Part shown: one piece after another, positions 1-7,033 of the stretch
How the letters are laid out: the number at the start of each line of letters is the position of its first letter
How positions within the stretch are numbered: the stretch's first letter is position 1
Source: a virus
Length of the DNA: 31,727 bases
Strand: one strand, 5' to 3'
IMG/VR virus record: IMGVR_UViG_3300038701_001112
Location: 1-31,727 of that record
Notes under the pieces: generated by a model
Databases searched by the model: none
Seen by the model: the letters and a program-made list of their open reading frames with translations, nothing else
Told to the model about the DNA's origin: nothing
Translations under genes and position numbers: made by a program

Positions 1-48
1 TGCCGCCATCGCCACCGCCCGAGGCTCCGAGCGGGAAGGGGGTGCGAG

Positions 49-249
49 TTGAACGAGTACCTCTTCTTCGCCCAGCCGACTCAACCGCACCACGACACAT
101 CGCCGCACGGAAGACCTTGGGCGAAATGCCCCGGCATGATCGCGATTCACAAGCGGATCGAGAAGAACGCAACACAACGCCGCCGTCGGTACGTCGATGG
201 CGACCCAACCAAAGGTGTCCGCGCCGACGCGAAAGGAGCCACCAAATGA
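49..249 (+). CDS. hypothetical small basic protein (possibly 5'-incomplete)
   Basis: This is a 66-residue protein I do not recognise, rich in Arg and Lys in its second half. I chose the TTG start because a GAAGGGGG ribosome-binding sequence ends 7 bases upstream, and the same arrangement (run of G, TGCG, TTG) occurs before the gene at 22812. The reading frame is also open from base 1, so the true gene could begin outside the window. It overlaps the next gene by 4 bases (ATGA), the junction style used throughout this phage. Function unknown; moderate confidence that it is translated. Confidence 0.45.
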   Translation: MNEYLFFAQPTQPHHDTSPHGRPWAKCPGMIAIHKRIEKNATQRRRRYVDGDPTKGVRADAKGATK

Positions 250-809
250 CCACCCAACCCTACACCCACGACAACGGCGTGACGATCCGGCGGCTCCCGA
301 GCGGGGCGTTTGAGGCGACGGTTCCCAAGGATGGCGATGAGAGGCTGCGTTCCTCCGATGGGATGCATTGGTGCTGGGATAACGGCGCTGAAGCGGTCAG
401 TTATCGAGTGCGACTCCGCGCCGCCTGGTACGCCTGGGCCGCCCAGCCCACCGCCGCCGAGCCCACACCGGGGCTTGTGGAGGCGGTGCGGGGGTTCTTG
501 AAAACGGTGGACACAGATGGAGTCATGGTCGCTTGGACCCACGATGGTCATCGAATTTATGACGCCCTCGCCGAGATCGACGCCGCGCCCGAGCCTGAGC
601 CTGAACCCGAGACGTTCAAGGGGGATGTGAGCGAGTGGGAGGACGGCCTTTACAAGTCGGGCGACAACCATCGTGTGTTTGTCATTGCAGGGATTGGCTT
701 CTACTCGTTCAAGGGAAGGCCGTGGACGAAGTTAGATAAATATGAGAGTACCTTCACCCGCATCGGCCCCGCCGACCCCAGCGTGATGTTCGAGGGGGGT
801 GCGTCGTGA
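246..809 (+). CDS. hypothetical phage protein with acidic Pro-Glu repeat
   Basis: The 187-residue product is unrecognised. It has a short Pro-Glu dipeptide run around residues 115-125, probably a linker between an N-terminal part (residues 1-110) and a C-terminal part (130-187) that is rich in aromatic residues. The ATG start is preceded by AAAGGAG at good spacing. The same frame could be extended upstream to a GTG at 42, but that would overlap the preceding gene completely. The 3' end encodes the ribosome-binding sequence of the next gene, which gives the Gly-Gly-Ala-Ser tail also seen in the two following gene products. Confidence 0.7.
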   Translation: MTTQPYTHDNGVTIRRLPSGAFEATVPKDGDERLRSSDGMHWCWDNGAEAVSYRVRLRAAWYAWAAQPTAAEPTPGLVEAVRGFLKTVDTDGVMVAWTHDGHRIYDALAEIDAAPEPEPEPETFKGDVSEWEDGLYKSGDNHRVFVIAGIGFYSFKGRPWTKLDKYESTFTRIGPADPSVMFEGGAS

Positions 810-1210
810 GTAGCACAAACGACGGCGGGCCTGCGTTCCCGGCAGTTGGGCAGGTCTACGGGGTAGAGGGGGATTCTCGTTGGGCAGCAGGCATGACGCT
901 GCGTGACTACTTCGCGGCGAACTGCCCAGTCTCGCGGCCTGATTGGTGGGAAGGTTCCGTGTACCCAGTGCCCGAGCCCAAGGGTCCGGAGAGCCTTGGT
1001 TACAGCCACGGTTGCACAAACGGCAAGCCCTCTTTGCCGGAGGATGACCCACGGTACAACGAGGTCAAGAAGTTTTGGGAGGATCAGAAAGTGGCGGACA
1101 AAGAGCGTCAAGCGTGGCGCGTTCGCCGAGACCTGTTCCTTGAAACAGCGTGGGCATACGAGTACGCCGACACGATGATCGCTCAGCGAGAGTCCGGAGG
1201 TGCGTCGTGA
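806..1210 (+). CDS. conserved phage hypothetical protein (GGPAFP...MTLRDYFAA type)
   Basis: The 134-residue protein carries two motifs recognisable from many phage and prophage hypothetical proteins: Gly-Gly-Pro-Ala-Phe-Pro at residues 7-12 and Met-Thr-Leu-Arg-Asp-Tyr-Phe-Ala near residues 30-37. Family members usually sit in the early/accessory region, as here, and have no established function to my knowledge. The C-terminal third is helical with a charged segment. It starts with GTG overlapping the upstream stop codon by 4 bases. Confidence 0.75.
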   Translation: MSSTNDGGPAFPAVGQVYGVEGDSRWAAGMTLRDYFAANCPVSRPDWWEGSVYPVPEPKGPESLGYSHGCTNGKPSLPEDDPRYNEVKKFWEDQKVADKERQAWRVRRDLFLETAWAYEYADTMIAQRESGGAS

Positions 1211-1719
1211 ACACCATCGACAACCGCCCGATCGTCACCCTCTCCGCAGAAGAACTCTGCAAGCAACCCCGGCGGCTCGCCAGTAACGAATGCCTCCCGC
1301 CGGTACTCGCGGCGTTCGTCCAGACCGTGCTTGAGGTCAAGGACAACTACGGCTACAAGGACACCCGCAGCGACGAGCAGAAGTGGAACTCGATCATCGA
1401 GAACCCGCACGCCTCGCTCGCCGCGTCGGTCTTCCTCTACTCCGACAAGTGTCGCGAGGACGGGTTTCTCTGGCCCTTGTTGTACGTCTACCAGGACTAC
1501 CTCGCGCCCGCGATCATCGAGGCCAAGCCAATCACGGACCGCGAGGCGTTCGCCCTGGAAGCGGTGCTGATCGAGTTTCTGAGCAAGCACCACGGATGGC
1601 GGTGGTTCGGGAGCAAGGAGGAGTGGGTGCTGGTCCACGAGGGCACAGACACGATCGTCTACGGCAGCGAGCCCGACTTCGCGTCGGCGTTGGCGTTCTC
1701 GATGGGGGGTGCCAAATGA
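1207..1719 (+). CDS. hypothetical protein
   Basis: A 170-residue, mostly helical protein with no family I can name. The GTG start at 1207 forms a GTGA overlap with the upstream stop and lies just after GGAGG, so I prefer it to upstream in-frame starts that would run into the previous gene. The C-terminal part is rich in Trp and aromatic residues (KHHGWRWFGSKEEW). It ends with a Gly-Gly-Ala-Lys tail that encodes the ribosome-binding sequence for the following gene. Confidence 0.65.
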   Translation: MNTIDNRPIVTLSAEELCKQPRRLASNECLPPVLAAFVQTVLEVKDNYGYKDTRSDEQKWNSIIENPHASLAASVFLYSDKCREDGFLWPLLYVYQDYLAPAIIEAKPITDREAFALEAVLIEFLSKHHGWRWFGSKEEWVLVHEGTDTIVYGSEPDFASALAFSMGGAK

Positions 1720-1919
1720 AGACCCCCGGCCGCACCATCACGCACTGCGACGACACACAGAAGCTCGCCAGCCGCAAGCTCGAAATGGCGATCTGGCATC
1801 AGGACCAAGCGGAAGGGCTCATGCGTGAGGCGATGGACCTGATTCGCCCGGCGGGTGACGACCCGTCCACGCTGGCCCGGATCGGGAACGGCGAGTACGC
1901 GGTGGAGGTGAAGGCGTGA
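1716..1919 (+). CDS. hypothetical small protein
   Basis: A 67-residue, probably helical protein with no recognised family. It is coupled on both sides by 4-base overlaps (ATGA with the upstream gene, GTGA with the nuclease gene downstream), so it is probably translated together with the recombination genes. Its function cannot be inferred. Confidence 0.6.
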   Translation: MKTPGRTITHCDDTQKLASRKLEMAIWHQDQAEGLMREAMDLIRPAGDDPSTLARIGNGEYAVEVKA

Positions 1920-2725
1920 ACAACACCATCCCCGATTTCATCCGTGAGCCTCACGACGCGTACAACGAGCAGCGTGCAACGCACCTGACCAGCACGGCGC
2001 TCAAGGACTACATCAAGTCTCCGGCGATCTTCAGGGCCAAGCGTGACGGCACGATCCCGCAGCGTTCATCGTCGGCGATGGACTTCGGAACCGCCGTACA
2101 CAAGTACGTCCTTGAGGGCCGCAGGGAGTTTGAGCGGTACTACGTCGTCTCCGACGGCCCGGTCAACGACAAGACCGGCGAGGCGTTCGGGGCACAGACC
2201 AAGACGCACAAGGCGTGGCGTGAGTCTGTCGCCCCGCTGGAGATCATCAGCACGGCGGACGGCGCGAGGATCGAGGCGATGCACGCGAGCGTCCACGCCC
2301 ACGACGAGGCGGCTGAGTTGCTGAGCAACGGGACCGCCGAGGGCGTGGTCCGGGCGGACCTGTTCGGGGTCGCGTCGCAGGCCCGCATCGACTGGTACCA
2401 CTTCCAGCGTGGGCTTGTGGATCTCAAGACGACCAAGGACCTTGACGGGTTCGCGGACCAGTACGACGACCTGGACTACGGCGTGCAGGCCGCGTTCTAC
2501 CAAGCGGTGTTCGAGGCCGCGAACGGGTACGCGCCCGACTTCCATTTCGTTGCGATCGAGAAGCAGGCCCCGTACCGCTGCGGCGTGTTCCGCATCGGCG
2601 GTGATGAGATGGGGTCCCTGCGTGATCGCGTCGAGCGGTTGGTCCGCGACGTTGCGGAGGCCATCGACACAGAGACATTCCCGACCGGCTACGAGCAGGT
2701 CATCACACTTGGAGGCGAATCGTGA
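1916..2725 (+). CDS. PD-(D/E)XK exonuclease, RecE/RecB-like (DUF3799-type)
   Basis: The 269-residue protein resembles the PDDEXK-like exonuclease VIII (RecE) family that pairs with phage annealing proteins. Visible motifs are Gly-Thr-Ala-Val-His (residues 58-62, the conserved N-terminal His region), Asp159 in ARIDW, Asp169-Leu-Lys171 as the catalytic (D/E)xK, and Gln191-Ala-Ala-Phe-Tyr195, the QxxxY motif of RecB-type nucleases. It would resect double-stranded ends to give 3' single strands. The ERF annealing protein and SSB lie just downstream with one 42-residue gene between, so this is the exonuclease of a complete recombination cassette. GTG start with GTGA overlap. Confidence 0.88.
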   Translation: MNNTIPDFIREPHDAYNEQRATHLTSTALKDYIKSPAIFRAKRDGTIPQRSSSAMDFGTAVHKYVLEGRREFERYYVVSDGPVNDKTGEAFGAQTKTHKAWRESVAPLEIISTADGARIEAMHASVHAHDEAAELLSNGTAEGVVRADLFGVASQARIDWYHFQRGLVDLKTTKDLDGFADQYDDLDYGVQAAFYQAVFEAANGYAPDFHFVAIEKQAPYRCGVFRIGGDEMGSLRDRVERLVRDVAEAIDTETFPTGYEQVITLGGES

Positions 2726-2850
2726 CACAGAACGAACGAGACGTATACGCCGCGCTCCGCAGGGCATCGCTCGCGCGGTCGCTGGGCATGAAGGACGCGG
2801 CCAGCGAGAACGCGAAGCGGGCGATCCGTCTGTTGGAGGATCGGAAATGA
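2722..2850 (+). CDS. hypothetical 42-residue protein between exonuclease and annealase genes
   Basis: This very short gene encodes a basic, helical peptide. It starts with GTG overlapping the exonuclease stop codon and ends in an ATGA overlap with the ERF gene, and GGAGG lies 7 bases before the start. Its placement suggests a small accessory factor of the recombination cassette or a coupling gene. I know of no homologue. Confidence 0.55.
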   Translation: MTQNERDVYAALRRASLARSLGMKDAASENAKRAIRLLEDRK

Positions 2851-3449
2851 GCGAGCAAACAGGAGTCAGAAAGGCGTTTGCCGCCGCGTGGAAGGATGTT
2901 CCCCGCATCGGATTCGACAGCAAGAACCCGAGACTCGGGAACGACTACGCCTCGTACGACAAGATCATGTCGGTGCTCCGCCCGATCCTGAACAAGCACA
3001 GCCTCATCCTCTCGCACCAGCCGTGCGCGATCGCCGGGCACGCCGCCGTGAGGACGGTTGTGATCCACGCGGAGACGGGTGAGGAACTGGACCTTGGCAC
3101 GACGGCGGTTCCCGCAGTTGCGCACAAGGGCATCAACGACGCACAGGCGTACGGGTCCTCGCAGTCGTATGCCGTCCGGTACTCGCTCCGCGCTGCGTTC
3201 GCTCTGACGACCGGAGAGGACGACGACGCGGAGGGCGCTGGCGGCGGCGGGGACCCGCGAGTGCAGGCGTACACCGCCGTGCGCAAATGGTGCGGGCTCG
3301 AAGGCGACGACCTGAACGCCGCCGCAAAGAGCATCGCGGAACTCCCCGACATCAAAGGCGACCCCATGAAGATCATCGCGTACTGCGAGCTGCACGGCTC
3401 GGAGGACTTTGTGGAACACATGAACAAGATCAAGGAGAACGCACAGTGA
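2847..3449 (+). CDS. erf: ERF-family single-strand annealing protein
   Basis: The 200-residue product matches the ERF superfamily of phage recombinases (P22 Erf type), which anneal complementary single strands. The diagnostic block is at residues 99-130: DAQAYGSSQSYAVRYSL followed by a helix and the acidic GEDDDAEG, which matches the family pattern of A-x-G-S-x-x-(S/T)-Y-A-x-R-Y-x-L before an acidic stretch. The N-terminal half contains the usual YxxYDKIM...L....L core. A Gly-rich linker at about 130-135 leads to a C-terminal region of about 65 residues, probably for partner interaction. It lies between an exonuclease and an SSB gene, as expected. Confidence 0.9.
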   Translation: MSEQTGVRKAFAAAWKDVPRIGFDSKNPRLGNDYASYDKIMSVLRPILNKHSLILSHQPCAIAGHAAVRTVVIHAETGEELDLGTTAVPAVAHKGINDAQAYGSSQSYAVRYSLRAAFALTTGEDDDAEGAGGGGDPRVQAYTAVRKWCGLEGDDLNAAAKSIAELPDIKGDPMKIIAYCELHGSEDFVEHMNKIKENAQ

Positions 3450-3871
3450 GTTACAACAAAGTCATCCTGATGGGGAACCTGACACGGGACCCCGAGACGC
3501 GGCACACTTCGAGCAACACCGCCGTGTGCAACTTCGGCCTTGCCGTCAACCGGAAGTTCAAGACCAAGGCGGGCGAGAACCAGGAGGAGGTCACGTTCGT
3601 TGACTGCGAGGCGTGGGGCCGCGTGGCCGAGGTGATCGCGCAGTACATGAGCAAGGGCAAGCCGATCCTGGTCGATGGTCGCCTCAAGCTCGACGAGTGG
3701 GAGGACAAGAACGGCGGGGGCAAGCGGTCCAAGCTCCGCGTTGTGGTCGAGTCGTTCCAGTTCGTCGGCGGCAAGGACGACGCGGGCTCGGGTGGTGGTG
3801 GCAAGAACCGTTCGCCGAGCCCCGCCAGCACCGGCGGCCATTCGATCGACCCCGACTCGATCCCCTTCTGA
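3446..3871 (+). CDS. ssb: single-stranded DNA-binding protein
   Basis: The 141-residue protein is a clear SSB. The OB fold begins with SYNKVILMGNLTRDPETRHT and continues to about residue 110. A Gly/Ser/Pro-rich linker and a C-terminal acidic tail ending DPDSIPF follow, close to the bacterial DDDIPF tail that recruits partner proteins. It would coat single strands during replication and ERF-mediated annealing. The GTG start at 3446 (GTGA overlap) gives exactly the canonical SSB N-terminus. It is the last gene before a 159-bp gap containing inverted repeats. Confidence 0.95.
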   Translation: MSYNKVILMGNLTRDPETRHTSSNTAVCNFGLAVNRKFKTKAGENQEEVTFVDCEAWGRVAEVIAQYMSKGKPILVDGRLKLDEWEDKNGGGKRSKLRVVVESFQFVGGKDDAGSGGGGKNRSPSPASTGGHSIDPDSIPF

Positions 3872-3898
3872 TTTCTCTTTCTCTCTCCGCTCACTCGC

Positions 3899-3927
3899 GC
3901 CCGACCCGGCGCGGGTGGGTTTCGGGC
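3899..3927 (+). terminator. nested inverted repeat after ssb, possible weak terminator
   Basis: GCCCGA (3899-3904) pairs with TCGGGC (3922-3927), and inside them ACCCG pairs with CGGGT (3904-3908 and 3912-3916). It lies 28 bases after the ssb stop codon. No strong T run follows, only CTTTCTT about 15 bases on, so termination would be weak. It could equally be a structured leader of the initiator gene. Confidence 0.3.
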
Positions 3928-3949
3928 AAGTCGTGAGTGCCCTTTCTTG

Positions 3950-3969
3950 CCGCGTGTGAAAGCACGCGG
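3950..3969 (+). promoter_or_regulatory. stem-loop upstream of the initiator gene
   Basis: A perfect 7-bp stem CCGCGTG/CACGCGG with loop TGAAAG lies 61 bases before the initiator start codon. There is no T run, so it is not a typical terminator. It may influence translation or act as an operator; no function is shown. Confidence 0.3.
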
Positions 3970-4030
3970 GTTGTACGGCCCTACGCCGCAGGGGTTCCAA
4001 CCACGAAGCGGCACTTTTGGAGGCTACGGA

Positions 4031-4771
4031 TTGGCCGGGGACTGGATCGCAATGTCGGTTGACCTTCACGAAACGGAAGAGGTTCTTGCGCTGGCGGACA
4101 CGCTCGGCGTTGACGACTTCTCCGTCGTAGGCAGGCTTCACCGCATGTGGTCCTGGATCGACAAGAACACCATAGACGGCGAGGGAATACGCATCTCCGA
4201 CCGCCGGATCGACAAGCTCGTCGGTCTGGACGGGTTCGCTGCGGCCCTACGCCATGTCGGGTGGCTTGATGGAAGCGATGGTGAAATAACCATCCCCAAG
4301 TTCGATCGCTGGAATGGCGGAACCGGCAAGGAGAGGGCGCGCGGTCGCAAGCGTACCGCGAAGCACAGGGGCAAGGGGCCCGATGTAACGGTCCGACCGT
4401 TACCAGAGAACAGTACAGGACAGAAGAAAACCAAAACCAAAGAGCGCGGCGTCGCCGCGTCGGGGTTCGATTGGTCGAGGGCTCCGGCTGAGATGCGGAC
4501 GCAGGCTGTGCGTGACGCGTGGGGGCGTTGGTGCGCGTACCGGCGTGAGGCGAAGCTGGGTCACTGGAAGCCGGTCACGCTGCTCGCCAATCTCCGCAAG
4601 TTCGTGGAGGCCGGGCTGGGCGGTGACGCGTGGGCGTCGTGTGTTGACGAGGCGATCAGCAACGGGTGGCGGGGTGTGTTCGTTCCGAAGGGTGGGGGGA
4701 AACAGGGCGCTCGCGGCGACGCGGGCGGCGAGTACGAGTTTGACTTTGATGACAAGGAGAAACGGGCATGA
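4031..4771 (+). CDS. phage replication initiator, O-like (DNA-binding N-terminus)
   Basis: The 246-residue protein resembles a phage family with the N-terminal pattern DWIxMxVDLHxxxEVxxLA, then VVGRLHRMWSWIDKNTIDG, a winged-helix-like region and a WLDGSDG...IPKFDRWNG block (residues 1-100). A basic, disordered linker (100-140) precedes a C-terminal domain of about 90 residues. Family members sit next to DnaC-like loaders and are regarded as lambda O-type origin-binding proteins. I chose the TTG start because GGAGG (4019-4023) lies 7 bases upstream, whereas the ATG at 4052 has no ribosome-binding sequence and would remove the conserved DWI. A 21-bp palindrome shared with the 13.7-13.9 kb region lies inside the linker-coding part (4384-4404). 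Confidence 0.72.
   Translation: MAGDWIAMSVDLHETEEVLALADTLGVDDFSVVGRLHRMWSWIDKNTIDGEGIRISDRRIDKLVGLDGFAAALRHVGWLDGSDGEITIPKFDRWNGGTGKERARGRKRTAKHRGKGPDVTVRPLPENSTGQKKTKTKERGVAASGFDWSRAPAEMRTQAVRDAWGRWCAYRREAKLGHWKPVTLLANLRKFVEAGLGGDAWASCVDEAISNGWRGVFVPKGGGKQGARGDAGGEYEFDFDDKEKRA
4384..4404 (+). repeat. 21-bp palindrome inside the initiator gene (iteron-like, copy A)
   Basis: The half-sites are TGTAACGGT and ACCGTTACC around a 3-base centre. The left and right arms match three sites in the 13.69-13.86 kb non-coding region, and the six bases after it (AGAGAA) are identical to those after copy D at 13837-13857. It is followed by an A-rich stretch. Its position in the disordered linker-coding part of an O-like gene parallels the lambda origin inside gene O. 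Confidence 0.65.
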
Positions 4772-4980
4772 CCACCTACGCCGAGATCCAGCCCCCCACG
4801 TGCGACATTTCCGGTTGCACTGGAGAGGCCGTCACCAAAGCAACCTTCCGGCACCCCGACCCGTCGTGCCGCTGGTCGGGCATGTTGTGCCTCACGCATA
4901 TGTACGAGGCGTTTGACAGGGCGAAGGGGGAGGGCGAAGTTACCTTCTCATCCACACAGCACAAGGACAACAACCAATGA
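4768..4980 (+). CDS. small putative zinc-binding protein
   Basis: A 70-residue protein with Cys12-x5-Cys18, then Cys37 and a C-x2-H pair (CLTH) near residues 43-46. Four such ligands spaced this way could bind one zinc ion, like other small treble-clef or ribbon proteins of phages. I do not recognise a named family. ATGA overlaps couple it to both the initiator gene and the next gene. Confidence 0.6.
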   Translation: MTTYAEIQPPTCDISGCTGEAVTKATFRHPDPSCRWSGMLCLTHMYEAFDRAKGEGEVTFSSTQHKDNNQ

Positions 4981-5240
4981 CCCCCACCCTCCCCGACATC
5001 CGGTCCGTGGATCGTGTGCCTGAGCCGCCCAAGAGCGGCGACCTGCGGCCGACGGCAGACACCGTGATCGGCTGCCTGTTGACGTTCGAGAAGCCTGTGC
5101 GTGTGAAGCACGCGCCCGATACCAAGCTCGCAAGCCTTGTGGTAGCGATCCACTCGGCGGCGAAGCGTCGCGGTCTTCGGGTGTCGGTGTCGGACCACGG
5201 GCACCAGGAGGTGTATGTGGAGCGGAAGGGGGTGGTGTGA
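4977..5240 (+). CDS. hypothetical protein
   Basis: An 87-residue protein with an alternating beta-alpha-beta pattern in its C-terminal half (LASLVVAIHSAAKRRG followed by LRVSVSDHGHQEVYVER). No family recognised. It is coupled by ATGA and TGATG junctions to its neighbours in the replication block. Confidence 0.6.
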   Translation: MTPTLPDIRSVDRVPEPPKSGDLRPTADTVIGCLLTFEKPVRVKHAPDTKLASLVVAIHSAAKRRGLRVSVSDHGHQEVYVERKGVV

Positions 5241-5440
5241 TGGCGTATACGTGCCGACACAAGTGTTCCGAGTGTCATTGCTACCTGTCTCGCAATGCTC
5301 TCATGTACAGCGACGCAACGTGTCCCCACTGCGGCAACTCAGCGGGCGGGTCTGTCTGCGACAGTTATAAGGAGTCGGGGCAATGGGTGAAATCAAACTG
5401 GTGGAATCCGTTCTCGTGGAAGTGGGTGCCCAAGCCATGA
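5240..5440 (+). CDS. small putative zinc-ribbon protein
   Basis: A 66-residue protein with Cys5, Cys9-x2-Cys12... and CPHCG near residues 29-33, the usual knuckle of a zinc ribbon, followed by a Trp-rich tail (QWVKSNWWNPFSWKW). I start it at the ATG at 5240, which overlaps the upstream stop codon. Its 3' end overlaps the next small gene by 58 bases in a different frame, so one of the two may be mis-called. The CPHCG motif and aromatic tail argue that this one is real. Confidence 0.6.
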   Translation: MAYTCRHKCSECHCYLSRNALMYSDATCPHCGNSAGGSVCDSYKESGQWVKSNWWNPFSWKWVPKP

Positions 5441-5481
5441 CCACGCCACGTAAAGCCGCCGCACCGGAGCCCACCAAATGA
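5383..5481 (+). CDS. hypothetical 32-residue peptide overlapping the zinc-ribbon gene out of frame
   Basis: The ATG at 5383 has a near-perfect AAGGAG (5369-5374) 8 bases upstream, the best ribosome-binding sequence in this area. The frame ends in an ATGA overlap with the DnaC-like gene. The peptide has a hydrophobic-acidic N-terminal helix and a basic Pro/Ala-rich end. An internal ATG at 5437, overlapping the previous stop codon, would give a 14-residue version. It may serve mainly to deliver ribosomes to the loader gene, which lacks a good site of its own. Confidence 0.45.
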   Translation: MGEIKLVESVLVEVGAQAMTTPRKAAAPEPTK

Positions 5482-6098
5482 CAGCAACCGCCATCAACCA
5501 GCACCGGCTCCGCATCGCACAACGCGCCGCACAGTGCGGGTTCCCCCGCCGTCACTGCGACGAACTCGGGTACGAACGCGCCGCCATCACACGCGAGCAG
5601 GAGGCCGGGTGGAAACGGCTCTGGCACGCGATCCGATCCGGCGGCACCGTCTACTTCTACGGCGGGTTCGGCGTGGGAAAGACGATCCTCGCGGCGGCGG
5701 TCGCCTTCCACTGGATCGACAAGCGGGACCGCAACCAGCTCCCGGCGAACGTGAAGGGGCTCCCCCGCTACTGGACGGCGCGCCAGCTCTTCGACGAACA
5801 GCTCGCGTGGCAGAAGGCGAACACGGACCGCGAGTCACCCGTGAAGCTCGCGGAGCGTGTGGGGTTCCTTGTGATCGACGAGCTGGGGCAATCGCGTTTC
5901 ACGGACTTCCAGAGCACGGAGATCAGCGGGATCGTTGACACGAGGTACACGAACCGCCGCCCGACGCTGTTGATTGCGAACGAGTCACCCCAGGCGATAG
6001 CGAAGCTGGGCCTGTCGCCGCTGGTCCTTGACCGGACGCGCGAGGGTGGTGCGGTGATCGACGCGAGCGGGTGGCCGAACATGAGGAGGCAGGAATGA
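5478..6098 (+). CDS. DnaC-like AAA+ ATPase, putative helicase loader
   Basis: The 206-residue protein has a Walker A motif GGFGVGKT (62-69), a Walker B motif FLVIDE (130-135), a sensor I strand TLLIANES (163-170) and an arginine-rich C-terminal end, the layout of DnaC/DnaI-type loaders. It is a little shorter than bacterial DnaC (about 245). With the O-like initiator just upstream and no helicase gene in the window, its likely role is to load the host replicative helicase at the phage origin. The start at 5478 overlaps the upstream small ORF by 4 bases. Confidence 0.85.
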   Translation: MTATAINQHRLRIAQRAAQCGFPRRHCDELGYERAAITREQEAGWKRLWHAIRSGGTVYFYGGFGVGKTILAAAVAFHWIDKRDRNQLPANVKGLPRYWTARQLFDEQLAWQKANTDRESPVKLAERVGFLVIDELGQSRFTDFQSTEISGIVDTRYTNRRPTLLIANESPQAIAKLGLSPLVLDRTREGGAVIDASGWPNMRRQE

Positions 6099-6514
6099 CA
6101 GACGCGAAGCCAACGCCGGGGCCGGTTGAGTACATCCCGTGCCAGAGTCCGAAGTTTGACCCGGACAGGATCTCGGTTCGCCGCACCGAGCAAAGGTCGG
6201 GCGACGACACGGTGCTCACCTTCATCATCGGTGGGCCGGACGCCCAGAACCTTCGCATCAACTGGGTTGGCCGAGGCAAGGATCAACTGTGTCTGATGCT
6301 CGCACCGGGCGATGCGGACCCCATCGCCGACGAACACCGCCTGACCCCGCGTCAGCTCGCGGAGCAGCGATCGTCGCTACTGGATGCGTGCAAGAACCTG
6401 CGCAGCGCGATCCACTCGTGCGACTTGTCTGAGAGAGATCGTGAAATCTTGAAGCCGTGGCTTCGCCAAGCAACCAATGCCATCGTTGCCGCCAAACCGG
6501 AGGGCCACGCATGA
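6095..6514 (+). CDS. hypothetical protein
   Basis: A 139-residue protein with no recognised family. Residues 30-75 look beta-rich (TVLTFIIGGPDAQNLRINWVG), and the C-terminal half is helical. The ATG at 6095 follows AGGAGG and overlaps the DnaC-like stop codon. It is part of the same translationally coupled replication operon. Confidence 0.6.
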   Translation: MTDAKPTPGPVEYIPCQSPKFDPDRISVRRTEQRSGDDTVLTFIIGGPDAQNLRINWVGRGKDQLCLMLAPGDADPIADEHRLTPRQLAEQRSSLLDACKNLRSAIHSCDLSERDREILKPWLRQATNAIVAAKPEGHA

Positions 6515-6741
6515 AAGCCCGCCGCATCCACATCCACACACCCGACGACCCCGCGCCGCAGCTCGCACGCGAACGCGCCATGACCGACGGCTGGCGGCTC
6601 TACCAAGACATGATGCCCCGTCCACAGAGGGACGGTACCGAGCGCACGGACGCGCTCATCGCGGGATGGGACGCCGCAGATCGCAAGGCCGCAATCTCAT
6701 TCAAAGGAGACGAGCATGGAAGCTGTGTATCTCAGGCTTGA
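6511..6741 (+). CDS. hypothetical small protein
   Basis: A 76-residue protein of unknown function with a short basic and His-rich N-terminus (KARRIHIHTP). It overlaps the next gene by 26 bases, longer than the usual 4-base junction here. Its 3' end contains the AAAGGAG site used by that gene. Confidence 0.55.
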   Translation: MKARRIHIHTPDDPAPQLARERAMTDGWRLYQDMMPRPQRDGTERTDALIAGWDAADRKAAISFKGDEHGSCVSQA

Positions 6742-7033
6742 AGATGTCCGCGATCTGGTCTGCCGGGTGTGGTCGATCAGCGTTGACGAACTCCAGTCGG
6801 ACGACCGGGGCAAGCCGATGCCCGACGCGCGCGCTGCGTTCGCTTGGTTGTCCCACATGAACACCGGGAAGAGCTGGTTGCGTATCGCGCGTGCGGCGGG
6901 GATGGTGAGCGGTTCGGCGGCGAGGGCGGCGGCGTGCCGGTACGGGGACCTTCCGGACGGCGTGCGTGGTTCGCTGGAGTCGGCGGTGTTTGAGATGAAG
7001 CGGGGCCGGTTTGGTGGGGAGGGCGCGGCATGA
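6716..7033 (+). CDS. DnaA domain IV-like DNA-binding protein (first copy)
   Basis: The 105-residue protein follows the layout of the DnaA C-terminal domain: VRDLVCRVWSISVDELQSDDRG (helix plus the L-x-S-x-x-R segment), ARAAFAWLSHM, then an S-x-x-x-I-A-x-A-x-G helix-turn-helix. The DnaA signature that reads the DnaA box (GGRDHTT) is here replaced by MVSGSAARAA, so sequence specificity, if any, differs. It lies in the replication operon and could bind the phage origin or compete with host DnaA. AAAGGAG precedes the ATG. The assignment is by pattern only. Confidence 0.55.
   Translation: MEAVYLRLEDVRDLVCRVWSISVDELQSDDRGKPMPDARAAFAWLSHMNTGKSWLRIARAAGMVSGSAARAAACRYGDLPDGVRGSLESAVFEMKRGRFGGEGAA

Noticed and set aside
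42-245. Upstream extension of the gene at 246 to a GTG at 42
   Set aside because: It would overlap the first gene completely, and the ATG at 246 has a good AAAGGAG and a 4-base overlap.
3949-4012. tRNA-like or structured RNA before the initiator gene (GGTTCCAACC segment and flanking GCCGC/GCGGC)
   Set aside because: The pairing does not give D, anticodon and T arms; only a 7-bp hairpin is convincing.
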